Below, piece by piece: positions 18,446 through 26,918 of a stretch of DNA of 64,000 nucleotides. The stretch's first letter is position 1. Each line of letters opens with the position of its first letter. The DNA is from Cupriavidus sp. UYMMa02A. GTDB lineage: Bacteria; Pseudomonadota; Gammaproteobacteria; Burkholderiales; Burkholderiaceae. The stretch covers positions 24,312 through 88,311 of the forward strand of contig LRMT01000281.1 in assembly GCA_001725945.1 (NCBI GenBank), written 5' to 3'. The notes under the pieces were generated by a model. That model saw only the letters and a program-made list of their open reading frames with translations, searched no databases and was not told where the DNA came from. A program made the translations under genes and the position numbers.

Positions 18446-18655
18446 ATGCTTGCAATTGTTGTCTGGATCACCTGCTCTTTCGCGATTGGCCTGCTTGCCA
18501 ACGCACTGGGACGCTCGGGCGCCACATGGCTTATCTTTTCGTTGATCCTGAGCCCGTCGCTTGGGCTGTTAATCGTCGCCGTACTCGACAAGAAGTGGAA
18601 TAAGTCCGCTCGCGTGATGGCTGGCATTGAACCTGCGGCGTTAGCACCCGTATAG
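18446..18655 (+). CDS. Small two-helix membrane protein
   Basis: 69 residues with two hydrophobic helices (LAIVVWITCSFAIGLLANAL and TWLIFSLILSPSLGLLIVAV) and a basic end DKKWNKSARVMAG. No family recognised. The length, helix spacing and basic cytoplasmic tail look like a real small inner-membrane protein. Confidence 0.55.
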   Translation: MLAIVVWITCSFAIGLLANALGRSGATWLIFSLILSPSLGLLIVAVLDKKWNKSARVMAGIEPAALAPV

Positions 18656-18741
18656 CCAGCCGGCGGAAACTTTTCGGGGTCATCGTACGATGACCCGATG
18701 CTGCGGTTCGCCGTCTAAGCCGAACTCGCCGCCAGAAACAA

Positions 18742-18770
18742 GACCCCTCACAGAGGAGAATGTAGGGGTC
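18742..18770. other. Hairpin GACCCCT / AGGGGTC
   Basis: Perfect 7-bp arms around a 15-base loop. It lies between the small membrane gene and the cpoB fragment. No T tract follows. Confidence 0.4.
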
Positions 18771-18994
18771 GCCGGAATCTGAGAATGCGCGGCTCGAACT
18801 TCTTCAGTCGCGCATCCAGGTCGGCGTAGCAGTCCTTCTGCTGCTTCTGCAGCGTCCCCACAGTATTCCGCGTATCCCTTCGTTCTGGCCGCGTAGCCGC
18901 GCCAGTTCCTGGCATAGACTTTCGAGCTGGTTCTGCAGGTCGAGCTTGCCGCGGCTGTCCTGCTCGATGCGCTGGGTCAAGGTTGCCTGGAAAA
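18770..18994 (-). pseudogene. cpoB: Fragment of cpoB (ybgF), coiled-coil region
   Basis: Minus-strand reading gives LTQRIEQDSRGKLDLQNQLE, then LARLRGQNEG and, one frame over, LQKQQKDCYADLDARLKKFE. This is the N-terminal coiled coil of the Tol-Pal accessory protein CpoB. Signal peptide, TPR repeats and the rest of the protein are absent, and there is a frame change inside. It is a degenerate partial copy, not a working gene. Confidence 0.6.
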
Positions 18995-19440
18995 CCATTG
19001 AACTGATCGTTCTGCGCACCCCGTCATTATCGAAAACCCGGGCCTGCGCCGCGATGCTCAGCTAGTAACGGCCGTATCTGCCGCCGTAAAACGAGCCGCT
19101 GCGCGGGTTGGAAATGATGTATGCGCGGCTTCGCGCCCAAGTTTGCGCAGCGAGGAAGACTTCCGGTTCGCGTTGGCTCCAGTCGCTCACCATCAGCGGA
19201 ACCGAGTCGTTTTCCGACGTCGGGTACACAGCCGCCCTATGCAGGGCCGCCCGCCCGGGTGTTCCCGGGACGGTGATCATACGAATCGTCACGCGCATTA
19301 GCAATGCAGAGAAGCCCGATCGAGAATAATTGAGAGGAATTCTGTAAAGCCATTATGACTCTTGTGTGACGAAACCAGAAGATACTTTCTTGCTGCGCTT
19401 GGATTCGATATAAACCGCTTCGCTGCCGAACGCTCGCTAT
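18995..19440. other. Non-coding or degraded stretch before phnC
   Basis: An 80-codon minus-strand frame at 19062-19304 and short frames around 19300-19490 lack family features. From 19310 on the DNA is AT-richer than its surroundings, as expected of promoter DNA. Confidence 0.4.
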
Positions 19441-19474
19441 TCGTCATCTTGCTGTCACGGGCCATCTCCAGAAT
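19441..19474 (+). promoter_or_regulatory. Pho box and -10 of the phnCDE operon
   Basis: TCGTCAT-CTTG-CTGTCAC (19441-19458) has two PhoB half-sites at an 11-bp period and matches 13 of 18 consensus positions. Ten bases later CAGAAT (19469-19474) can serve as -10. The 10-bp gap equals that of E. coli phoA. The start site would be near 19481, just before phnC. Confidence 0.6.
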
Positions 19475-19503
19475 GCGCTCGTTATTCAAGCAAGGGAGTC
19501 GAG

Positions 19504-20349
19504 ATGAAGCATGCCATCGAAGTCCGCGGCCTGACCAAGTCGTTCCGCGCAGACCGCAAGGCGCTTGACGATGTCACGCTGCACGTCGCGCCCGGCGAAA
19601 TGGTTGCCCTGCTGGGCGCCTCTGGTTCCGGCAAGTCAACGCTGCTGCGCCATATTGCCGGCTTTATCACCAGCGATGCCGGCGCGGGCGAGATCGTCGT
19701 GCACGGGCGTACCGTCCAGCGCAACGGGCGCCTCGCGCGCAATGTGCGCAGCGTCCGCTCGGAAGTCGGCTTCGTGTTCCAGCAGTTTAACCTCGTCGGC
19801 CGCTTGCCGGTCATGACCAATGTGCTGGTCGGCATGCTGTCGCGCCTGCCGAAGTGGCGCAGCCTGTTGCGCCTGTTCAAGGCCGACGAGATCCAGGCAG
19901 GCCTCGATGCTCTTGCTCAGGTTGGTATAGACGACTATGCGTTCCAGCGTGCCTCGACGCTGTCGGGCGGTCAGCAACAGCGCGCCGCCATTGCGCGCAC
20001 GCTGGTGCAGAACGCCCGCGTGATCCTGGCCGACGAGCCGATCGCGTCGCTGGACCCGGAGTCGTCGCGACGCGTCATGTCGCTGCTCGCGCAGATCAAC
20101 CGTACGCGCCAGGTGGCCGTGGTGGTGTCTCTGCACCAGGTCGACGTGGCGATGCGCTACTGCCCGCGCGTGGTCGCGCTGCGCCACGGCAAGGTGGTCT
20201 ATGACGGCCCTTCCGCGGCGCTCACGCCGGACATGCTGCGCGACCTGTACGGGACCGAAGCTGAAGAGCTGCTGCACGACACCCTGGCCGGTGAACCGGA
20301 CAGCGTGCCCGTACCGGCCCTGGCTTCCATGAATCTCGCGGCGGCCTGA
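19504..20349 (+). CDS. phnC: Phosphonate ABC transporter, ATP-binding protein
   Basis: 281-residue ATPase of the PhnCDE importer. Walker A GASGSGKST, Q-loop in VGFVFQQFNLVGRLPVMTNV, signature LSGGQQQR, Walker B VILADEPIASLDPESS and H-loop VVVSLHQVDV. It starts at ATG 19504 behind AAGGGAG. First gene of a Pho-box-controlled operon with phnD, phnE, an HD oxygenase and an acetyltransferase. The frame is intact. Confidence 0.95.
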   Translation: MKHAIEVRGLTKSFRADRKALDDVTLHVAPGEMVALLGASGSGKSTLLRHIAGFITSDAGAGEIVVHGRTVQRNGRLARNVRSVRSEVGFVFQQFNLVGRLPVMTNVLVGMLSRLPKWRSLLRLFKADEIQAGLDALAQVGIDDYAFQRASTLSGGQQQRAAIARTLVQNARVILADEPIASLDPESSRRVMSLLAQINRTRQVAVVVSLHQVDVAMRYCPRVVALRHGKVVYDGPSAALTPDMLRDLYGTEAEELLHDTLAGEPDSVPVPALASMNLAAA

Positions 20350-20413
20350 GGGCTGTCGCGCAACGCGTTCTCTCCAAGACGTTCTACAAACCGATTTCCA
20401 ACCGGAGTCATCC

Positions 20414-21393
20414 ATGCTTCGCAGACTTTTCTCGCCGTGGTTGCATCGGGCGTGGTCGCCATGCCCGCCTTCGCGCAGGACGCCAAGACCATGAACATCG
20501 GCTTCATCTCGACGGAATCGTCGTCGAACCTGAAGTCGGCCTGGCAACCGCTGATTGATGACCTGAGCAAGGCGCTGGGCGTGACCGTCAAGCCGTTCTT
20601 CGCCTCCGACTATGCCGGCATCATCGAAGGCATGCGCTTCAACAAGGTCCAGATCGCCTGGTTCGGCAACAAGTCGGCGATGGAAGCCGTGGATCGCGCC
20701 AATGGCGAAGTGTTCGCCTCCGTGATCGACAAGGACGGCAATCCGGGCTACTGGTCGCTGCTGATCGTCAGCAAGGACAGCGACCTCAAGAGCGTCGAAG
20801 ACGTCATCAAGCACGGGAAGGAGCTGAGCTATGGTGCCGGCGACCCGAACTCCACCTCGGGCACGGCCGTGCCGGGCTACTACCTGTGGGCCGCCCACAA
20901 GGTCGAGCCGAAGACCCTGTTCAAGGCCGTGCGCGCCAGCAACCATGAAACCAACCTGCTGTCCGTGCTGAACAAGCAGGTGGACGTGGCCGTCAACAAC
21001 ACCGAGAACCTGGAGCGCTATCGCATCAATACGGGCAAGAACCCGTATGACCAGATCCGCGTGCTGTGGAAGTCGCCGCTGATCCCGGCGGACCCGATGG
21101 TCTATCGCAAGGACCTGCCGGCCGACGTGAAGAAGAAGATCCAGACCTTCTTCGTCAACTACGGCAAGGGCGCCGACGCCGCGCGCGAAAAGGAAGTGCT
21201 GGCCAAGCTGACCTACCAGGGCTTCCGTCCGTCGACCGATGCGCAGCTCGTGCCGATCCGCCAGATCGAACTGGCCAAGGAGAAGGCCCGCATCGAGACC
21301 GACACCACGCTCGCCGCCGCCGACAAGCAGAAGCAGCTCGCCGACGTGACGCGCCGCCTGGCCGAGCTCGACAAGACTGTCAGCACGCAGTAA
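20414..21393 (+). CDS. phnD: Phosphonate ABC transporter, periplasmic binding protein, frameshifted in the signal peptide
   Basis: Binds phosphonates in the periplasm for PhnCE. The mature part is intact: MNIGFISTESSSNLKSAWQP, a YAGIIEGMRFNKVQIAWFGN ligand-region segment, and SYGAGDPNSTSGTAVPGYYL. The start ATG 20414 (MLRRLF) and the rest of the signal peptide (AVVASGVVAMPAFAQ) are in different frames; one base near 20431 joins them, giving about 326 residues. Cleavage is likely after AFA. Confidence 0.93.
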
Positions 21394-21472
21394 GCCGCAC
21401 CCGCGCTGGCGGAAGCTTCCGCCAGCCGCCACATCCGTTCTTCCCTTCCAGCCACATCCGGATTTGCCCCCA

Positions 21473-22285
21473 ATGACCACCACTGCCAAGCACGCCCTGC
21501 CGCCCTCCCCCAAGAGCCAGGTTCGGCCGCCGCGCACCCCGCTTTCCGTGATGCTGATCTGGGCAATCGTGCTGGCGATGCTTGTCCTGTCCTGGAACGG
21601 CGCCGACATGCGTCCGCTGGACCTGCTGCGCGATTCCGGCAACATGGCGAGGTTCGCCGCCGATTTCTTCCCGCCCGATTTCCGCGATTGGCGCCACTAC
21701 CTCGACGAAATGCTCGTCACGGTGCAGATTGCCGTATGGGGCACCGCCATCGCCGTGTTCATGGCCGTGCCGTTCGGCCTGCTGTGCTCGGCCAATATCG
21801 TACCGGCATGGATCTACCAGCCTGCGCGCCGCGTCATGGATGCCTGCCGCGCCATCAATGAAATGGTCTTCGCCATGCTGTTCATCGTGGCCGTCGGCCT
21901 CGGTCCGTTCGCCGGCGTGCTGGCCCTCTGGATCCATACCACCGGCGTGCTGGCCAAGCTGTTCGCCGAAGCCGTCGAAGCGATCGATCCGCGTCCCGTC
22001 GAAGGTGTGCGAGCCACCGGTGCCGGCCCGCTGGAAGAAATCGTCTACGGCGTGATTCCGCAGGTGCTGCCGCTGTGGCTGTCGTTCGCGCTGTACCGCT
22101 TTGAATCCAACGTGCGTTCCGCGTCGGTCGTGGGCATCGTCGGCGCCGGCGGCATCGGTACCGTGCTGTGGGAAATCATCCGCAGCTTCCAGTACGGCCA
22201 GACCTGTGCCGTGATGATCATTATCATTGTGTTCGTGACCGCCATTGATGTGATCTCGGCGCAGATCCGCAAGGTGCTGGTCTGA
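21473..22285 (+). CDS. phnE: Phosphonate ABC transporter, permease
   Basis: 270-residue inner-membrane permease with about six hydrophobic helices and the EAA-loop equivalent DPRPVEGVRATGAGPLEEIV followed by GVIPQVLPLWLSFAL. Start at ATG 21473 (MTTTAKHALP); a TTG three codons upstream is possible. The frame is intact. It completes the PhnCDE importer. Only one phnE is present. Confidence 0.94.
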   Translation: MTTTAKHALPPSPKSQVRPPRTPLSVMLIWAIVLAMLVLSWNGADMRPLDLLRDSGNMARFAADFFPPDFRDWRHYLDEMLVTVQIAVWGTAIAVFMAVPFGLLCSANIVPAWIYQPARRVMDACRAINEMVFAMLFIVAVGLGPFAGVLALWIHTTGVLAKLFAEAVEAIDPRPVEGVRATGAGPLEEIVYGVIPQVLPLWLSFALYRFESNVRSASVVGIVGAGGIGTVLWEIIRSFQYGQTCAVMIIIIVFVTAIDVISAQIRKVLV

Positions 22286-22314
22286 TCGATACCAATGCAG
22301 TTTGCAGAAACTCC

Positions 22315-22851
22315 ATGCTGACCCTGTCCCGCATTGAATCGCTGTTTGCCAGCCACGGCACCGCCTACTACGGCGGCGAAGCCATCAGCCAGACGGCGCA
22401 TGCGCTGCAATGCGCGCAGCTGGCCGAACAGGCCCGCGAACCCGAGCCGCTGATCGTCGCCGCGTTCCTGCATGATGTCGGCCACCTGATGCTGGCCGAA
22501 AGCAGCACCACCGACATGCGCCACCAGGAAGCCGCCGCGGACGCGCTGGCCGAACTGTTCGGCCCGGATGTCACCGAGCCGATCCGTCTGCATGTAGCCG
22601 CCAAGCGGTATTTGTGTGCGGTGGATGCGGGGTACTTCAGCACGCTGTCTGAAGCGTCGGTCCAAAGTCTTGCGCTGCAAGGTGGCCCCTACGATGCGGT
22701 CCATGCCAGCGCATTTGCCGCAGGCTCGCATGCGGCCGCCGCCGTACGCCTGCGCCGCTACGACGACCTCGCCAAGGTAGTCGACCTGGCTACGCCGCCG
22801 CTGGCGCACTACCTGGACGTGGCTGCACGCTGCGTGCGTCCCGCGGCATAA
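22315..22851 (+). CDS. Phosphonate-operon HD-domain oxygenase (PhnZ-like)
   Basis: 178 residues. The order of residues Y19, E22, H29, H53-D54, H70, H93, K97 and the later RRYDDLAKVVD matches the mixed-valence diiron HD oxygenases typified by PhnZ, which oxidatively cleaves the C-P bond of 2-amino-1-hydroxyethylphosphonate. It corresponds to the HD protein family recurrently found in phosphonate operons. It is 30 bp downstream of phnE. No PhnY-type Fe(II)/2-oxoglutarate hydroxylase, the usual partner, is in the window, so the substrate is uncertain. Confidence 0.8.
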   Translation: MLTLSRIESLFASHGTAYYGGEAISQTAHALQCAQLAEQAREPEPLIVAAFLHDVGHLMLAESSTTDMRHQEAAADALAELFGPDVTEPIRLHVAAKRYLCAVDAGYFSTLSEASVQSLALQGGPYDAVHASAFAAGSHAAAAVRLRRYDDLAKVVDLATPPLAHYLDVAARCVRPAA

Positions 22852-22862
22852 GCGAACCGGTA

Positions 22863-23303
22863 ATGAGGCTGCGCGAGGTCCAGGGCAGCGACGCGGAACT
22901 GCTGCAACTCGCGGCCCTGCTCGCCACCATGGACGACGAGCCGGTGCTGCCGCTCGCCACCATGCGCGAGCGCTACGCGGCGATGCAGCGCTTCCCGTTC
23001 TACCGCTGCTACCTGATGGTCGACGCGCACGACGTGCCGTTGGGCACGTTCAGCCTGCTTCTGTTCCCGGTCATGGTCCACGACGGCCGCCCGGAGGCCA
23101 TCGTCGAGGGCGTGGTCGTCGCGCCGCCGGCGCGCGGCACGGGCATCGGCAAGGCCATGATGCGCGAGGCCATGCGGATTGCGCGCGAGGCCGGCGCATG
23201 CAAGCTGGCGCTCTCGTCAAGCGCGAGGCGAGTACGTGCGCATACGTTCTATCGTGGGCTTGGGTTTGCGGAGCACGGGATCAGCTTCAGCACGGCCCTG
23301 TAG
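22863..23303 (+). CDS. GNAT N-acetyltransferase of the phosphonate operon (PhnO-like position)
   Basis: 146 residues with the acetyl-CoA loop VVVAPPARGTGIGKAMMREA and the C-terminal AHTFYRGLGFAEHGISF typical of GNAT. It resembles E. coli PhnO (144 residues) in size and context; PhnO acetylates aminoalkylphosphonates. It starts 12 bp after the HD oxygenase, so it is the last gene of the phnCDE operon. Assignment as PhnO is by context. Confidence 0.75.
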   Translation: MRLREVQGSDAELLQLAALLATMDDEPVLPLATMRERYAAMQRFPFYRCYLMVDAHDVPLGTFSLLLFPVMVHDGRPEAIVEGVVVAPPARGTGIGKAMMREAMRIAREAGACKLALSSSARRVRAHTFYRGLGFAEHGISFSTAL

Positions 23304-23339
23304 AAGCTCCGCCGATATCTCGCACACTTGGCGCCAGAC

Positions 23340-23906
23340 TCATCCCCCGACCAATCGCGCGAACACCTCAACCGAATCCGCGAGTGCGCCGCTGTTATCG
23401 AGCTCGACCAGCCTGCACCGCGCAGGAACGGCGAAGTCTTCCGTCGCGCGCGCAGGCGCTGCGCGATCGCCTTCTTCCGATTCCCGGCCACGCTGGCGCA
23501 GCCGTTCCCCAAGCGCTTCTGGCTTGACGCGCACATGCACCGCGCACAGGTTCGGGTAACGCGCCACGGCATGGGGCAGGTATTCGCGCGAGCCGTTGAC
23601 GATCACCTTCAGTCCGCGCGCCAGCCATTGCTCGATCTCCAGGCCGATGCCGTAATGCAGACCGTGGCTGCGCCAGTGCAGGGCCAGGCAGCCGAGCCCC
23701 GCGCGGCGCTGGAACTCTTCCGCGGACAGGGACACGGACGCCTCATTGGCATCCGCGTCGCGCGTGATGTAGCGATGTGCGACGACCACGCGGTCGTCCG
23801 GCCCGAGCCGCGCATGCAGCGCGCGCAGCAGCGAGTCCTTGCCGCTGCCCGATGGCCCCATCACATAGAACAGGCCGGTACCGTCGATGTTCGCGGACCC
23901 GTTCAT
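23340..23906 (-). CDS. phnN: Ribose 1,5-bisphosphate phosphokinase
   Basis: 188 residues, guanylate-kinase-like fold with P-loop GPSGSGKDS at the N-terminus, VVVAHRYITRDADANEASVS and NGSREYLPHAVARYPNLCAV, as in PhnN. It phosphorylates ribose 1,5-bisphosphate to PRPP, the last step of the C-P lyase pathway. Its ATG overlaps the stop of the DUF1045 gene (ATGA), so translation is coupled. The frame is intact. Confidence 0.92.
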   Translation of the reverse strand: MNGSANIDGTGLFYVMGPSGSGKDSLLRALHARLGPDDRVVVAHRYITRDADANEASVSLSAEEFQRRAGLGCLALHWRSHGLHYGIGLEIEQWLARGLKVIVNGSREYLPHAVARYPNLCAVHVRVKPEALGERLRQRGRESEEGDRAAPARATEDFAVPARCRLVELDNSGALADSVEVFARLVGG

Positions 23907-24616
23907 GATTCGAGATAGCGGGCGCCAGCGCCATTGCGCACGCGGCCGTCAAAGCCATAGTGCCTGCCGACGACGAAGTCTTCGCCGGCATCCGGTTGCA
24001 CGAACACGCTGATACCGTCGACGTGCAGCGGTGTTTCCAGCAGCCTGCGGCAATCGGCGGACAGTCTCGCAAATGCCACGTCCACTTCGACCGGTGCCAG
24101 CATGCCGGTCAGCGTGATATGGAACTTGAAGGTATCAAAGACATAGGGATAGCCCCAGGCTTCGAGCATCTGGCGCTGCGCGGCGGTAAGCTGTTCCGGC
24201 CTGCGACGGGCTACTTCTTGCGCCGTGGCCGGTGCACGGAACGGTTCGAACGCCTGCACGCACGCGTCGGCGAGCGCATGCATCTCGCGCGCGCCTGCCG
24301 TGTTCTCATCCAGACACCAGGCCAGGAAGCCTCGCAGCGAGCGCAGCAGCAGCGGTGCGTCGAACGCGGCGCGTCGCGTCGCGAACTCGCGGGCCGCGGC
24401 GTCAAGCGATCGCGCATCGGTACCCGTGGCCAGCCTGAATGGCGGCTTCAGCGTGGCATGCAGGCCGTAGTGCGCGGGCGCGTCGATCCATGCCTGCGGG
24501 CGATCCGGGTGGGAAAGCGTGGCGCCCGTTTCGGCGTCGCGGCCGAGCCACTGGCCGCCGAACGTGCTGAATGGCTCGCCGGGCGCGAGATAGATGGCGT
24601 AGCGATGTGCTTGCAT
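23903..24616 (-). CDS. DUF1045 phosphonate-metabolism protein, 2H-phosphoesterase-like
   Basis: 237 residues. Two H-x-T/S-L motifs, HATL in YGLHATLKPPF and HITL in FKFHITLTGML, are placed as in 2H phosphoesterases, which open cyclic phosphates. The family is known mainly from phosphonate operons. It sits between phnM and phnN and is coupled to phnN. No phnP is seen in the window, so this protein may take over hydrolysis of the ribosyl 1,2-cyclic phosphate (inference). Confidence 0.85.
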   Translation of the reverse strand: MQAHRYAIYLAPGEPFSTFGGQWLGRDAETGATLSHPDRPQAWIDAPAHYGLHATLKPPFRLATGTDARSLDAAAREFATRRAAFDAPLLLRSLRGFLAWCLDENTAGAREMHALADACVQAFEPFRAPATAQEVARRRPEQLTAAQRQMLEAWGYPYVFDTFKFHITLTGMLAPVEVDVAFARLSADCRRLLETPLHVDGISVFVQPDAGEDFVVGRHYGFDGRVRNGAGARYLES

Positions 24617-24618
24617 GA

Positions 24619-25832
24619 TCAGGCCGCCATGCTGTCGTTACGGGCAATCTTCGAATCTGGGATATCGATCACCGGCAGCGACATGGCTGCATGCTTGAGT
24701 TCGCCACCGACGATCGTGCCGATGACGCGCGGCAAGCCTGGCTGCCGGTCGTCAACCACGATCGCGTCGGCACGCAGGCCCGGCACCAGCGCACCACGGT
24801 CACGCAGGCCAGCGGCCCGCGCCGGGTTGCGCGAGACCAGCTTCCATGCGCCTGCCAGGTCCACCACGCCGAGCTGCGCGAGCTTGAACGCGGCCTGCAG
24901 CGGCGCAGGATAGTAGTAGTCGGACGCAGCACCGTGCACAGGCCGGCCGACACCATTTCCGTGGCATTCGGGCGCCGGTGTGGCTGGTGCCGCGCATCAC
25001 ATTGGCGCGCCGAACACGACGTCGTCGCCAAGCTGGCGGGCCGCGCGTGCGGTTTCCACCGTCAGCGGGAACTCCGCGATGCGGCAACCCTGCCGGTGGT
25101 AGTGCTGGCGCGTGGCCAGGTCGGGGTCATCGTGCGACGCAACCGGCAGGCCGGCGGCACGCGCAGCCGCGATCAGGCGGGACATCGCCGCGGGCACTTC
25201 GTGCGCATGCCGGCTGGCCGCGCGCAACCGCGTGCGGAAGGTCTCAGCGTCGCACTCGGCGCGCTCCGCGTACTGCAGCACCTTGCGTTCGTCGGTGATG
25301 CGGCGTGCCATGGTCGGCAGGTGATCGTTGATCGCCAGCAGGCCGACGTGCCCCGCTTCCATCCATGCGAGCGCCGTATCCACGCCTTCCAGATGGTACG
25401 TCTCGAAGCGCAGGTGCACCATGTGCGAGGCGCCAAGCACCGCCTGGAGCTGGTCCAGCGCTTCGAACATCCGCAAGGCGTAGGCCTCTCCGCGCAGGCC
25501 GCCTTCCCACGACAGCGTCACGCCGTGGAACTCGGTGGTGATGCCATGCGCGAGAAGCTGGCGGTCCACGTCGAGCAGCGCGCCCGTATAGGGAAAGCTC
25601 ACGCCTGGCCGCGGCATCACGGCGCGCTCGAAAGCATCGCCATGGATATCGACGATGCCAGGCAGCACCAGCAGGTCGCCAGCATCGAGGCATGGCCCCG
25701 CCTGCGGCACCTGTTGCGCCACGCAACCGTCCTGGAACCCCAGCGTGGCCGGGCCGATGCCGCCGGTGCCCAGCACGCGGCGGCTGTGATCCCCGCGAGC
25801 GGGGCCGAAGTAGCTTGGCTAGTGATCTGCAT
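24619..25832 (-). CDS. phnM: Alpha-D-ribose 1-methylphosphonate 5-triphosphate diphosphatase, first copy, frameshifted
   Basis: Amidohydrolase-type PhnM, removing pyrophosphate before C-P cleavage. Metal-site blocks: DIHGDAFERAVMPRP, ERA..HGVTLSWE region, LPVASHDDPDL and EFPLTVETARAARQLG. The C-terminus (GLVPGLRADAIVVDD-like ALVPGLRADAIVVDDRQPG) follows frame breaks near 25003, 24970 and 24938. A fourth break near 25790 separates the start MQITSQATSAPLAG (ATG 25832) from SRRVLGTGGIGPA. Corrected length is about 405 residues. It differs clearly from the phnM at 31601. It shares a strand with phnF upstream and DUF1045-phnN downstream. Confidence 0.85.
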
Positions 25833-25926
25833 GGATAACAAGTTAACGCAGGTACGTGACAGCCAGATGTCTAGACCAATGCTGCGCGGCGCTTTCGGCC
25901 TGGCCTGTCATGGCGTCTTCACAAAT

Positions 25927-26661
25927 CTACTCATTGTCGGAGACAGTGAGCTGCACCCAGTCTCCGGCAAATCGGGTCATGCTGTATTGCAGCGGCGCGC
26001 CGTCTATATCGACGTTCAGCGCCTCCACTTGCAGCACGGGGCGTGTCTTGGGCTGGTTCAGCAGGCGCGCGACCGGCGCGCTCGGCATCGATGCGGTGAT
26101 GCGCGACCACTTGCGCGTGTAGTCGGCAATCCCGAACTGCGCCAGCGCGCGCGAGATCGACAGCCGTTCGCGGATCGCTTCGCCCAGGTCTGGAAAACGC
26201 TTGCTGTCGAAGTAGTGCTCGGCCACGTCGATGGTGCGGTCTTCGGCCTTGCCGATCATCTGGATGTGCAGGATTTCCGCCGTGCGCGGCAGGCCAAGGT
26301 GCTTCGCGACTTCAGGCGCCCGCAGAACGTGGCTGTCCAGGATCTCGATATGGCCGCGCATCCCCTGCGCGGCCAGGTTCTGCGAAAAGCGCGTGCGGCG
26401 CCCGATCGCATAGTCGATCGCGTGTTCCTGGACGAAGGTCCCGCGCCCCTGCTCGATCCGCACCAGTCCGTTCAGTTCCAGCTCGCCCATGGCGCGGCGG
26501 ATGGTGTGGCGATTGACCGCAAACCGGCTCGCCAGCTCCGGCTCGGGCGGCAGTTGCTCACCGGGACCATAGAGCTTGTTGCGGATATCCTGCGCCAGCG
26601 CCTCGCCAATCTGGCGCCATACCGCCACGCCGGAACCCCGTTCGACTTCTCGATCAGACAT
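25927..26661 (-). CDS. phnF: GntR/UTRA regulator of phosphonate genes
   Basis: About 244 residues from ATG 26661 (MSDREVERGSG), chosen because an AAGGCAAGAAG site precedes it; an upstream start at 26706 is possible. Winged helix: GEQLPPEPELASRFAVNRHT, IRRAMGELELNGLVRIEQGR; UTRA domain: EILHIQMIGKAEDRTIDVAE, LQVEALNVDIDGAPLQYSMT. PhnF represses phosphonate genes in other bacteria. It is divergent from phnG; a dyad ACGTATAGACGT lies between them. The frame is intact. Confidence 0.9.
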   Translation of the reverse strand: MSDREVERGSGVAVWRQIGEALAQDIRNKLYGPGEQLPPEPELASRFAVNRHTIRRAMGELELNGLVRIEQGRGTFVQEHAIDYAIGRRTRFSQNLAAQGMRGHIEILDSHVLRAPEVAKHLGLPRTAEILHIQMIGKAEDRTIDVAEHYFDSKRFPDLGEAIRERLSISRALAQFGIADYTRKWSRITASMPSAPVARLLNQPKTRPVLQVEALNVDIDGAPLQYSMTRFAGDWVQLTVSDNE

Positions 26662-26832
26662 CTTCTTGCCTTGCTTAGTCTTGGCTTGCCTTTTGTCATC
26701 AAGCATTCACCGGACCGGATTCCACTGTAGGGCATGCATTCGCCTGCCTGTATTTCTGTGGTGATCCGGTCCGTACCCGTGATTGTGCCTCAGTCCCGGC
26801 GCCTGGCGTTCGGGTCCGAGCATTGGCCGGGA

Positions 26833-26866
26833 CCGTCATGAAAACTTCATGCCAGTGTGTTCTAGT
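26833..26866 (+). promoter_or_regulatory. Pho box and -10 of the phnGHIJKLM operon
   Basis: CCGTCAT-GAAA-ACTTCAT (26833-26850) has two PhoB half-sites 11 bp apart and matches 13 of 18 consensus positions. Ten bases later lies TCTAGT (26861-26866) as -10. This spacing is the same as at the phnC site. Transcription would begin near 26873. Confidence 0.55.
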
Positions 26867-26894
26867 GTCGCCGTGCGATACTGCTAACATCTAA

Positions 26895-26906
26895 ACGTAT
26901 AGACGT
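26895..26906. promoter_or_regulatory. Candidate PhnF operator
   Basis: ACGTATAGACGT is a 12-bp dyad (10 of 12 symmetric), followed by a second ACGTATAG-like repeat to 26910. The core GTATAGAC matches, from memory, the mycobacterial PhnF operator. It lies about 20-35 bases after the predicted start site and just before the phnG ribosome site, where bound PhnF would block elongation. Confidence 0.55.
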
Positions 26907-26918
26907 ATAGGGGTGACG

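Noticed and set aside
18804..19019. An intact small coiled-coil protein
   Set aside because: The sequence is a frame-broken internal part of CpoB without its signal peptide or TPR domain, so it is a remnant.
19636..21645. Long open frame antisense to phnC and phnD (about 670 codons)
   Set aside because: Opposite strand of two certain genes; His/Arg/Val-rich composition typical of shadow frames.
24691..26730. Long open frame antisense to phnM1 and phnF (about 680 codons)
   Set aside because: Shadow of the real minus-strand genes; no recognisable domain.
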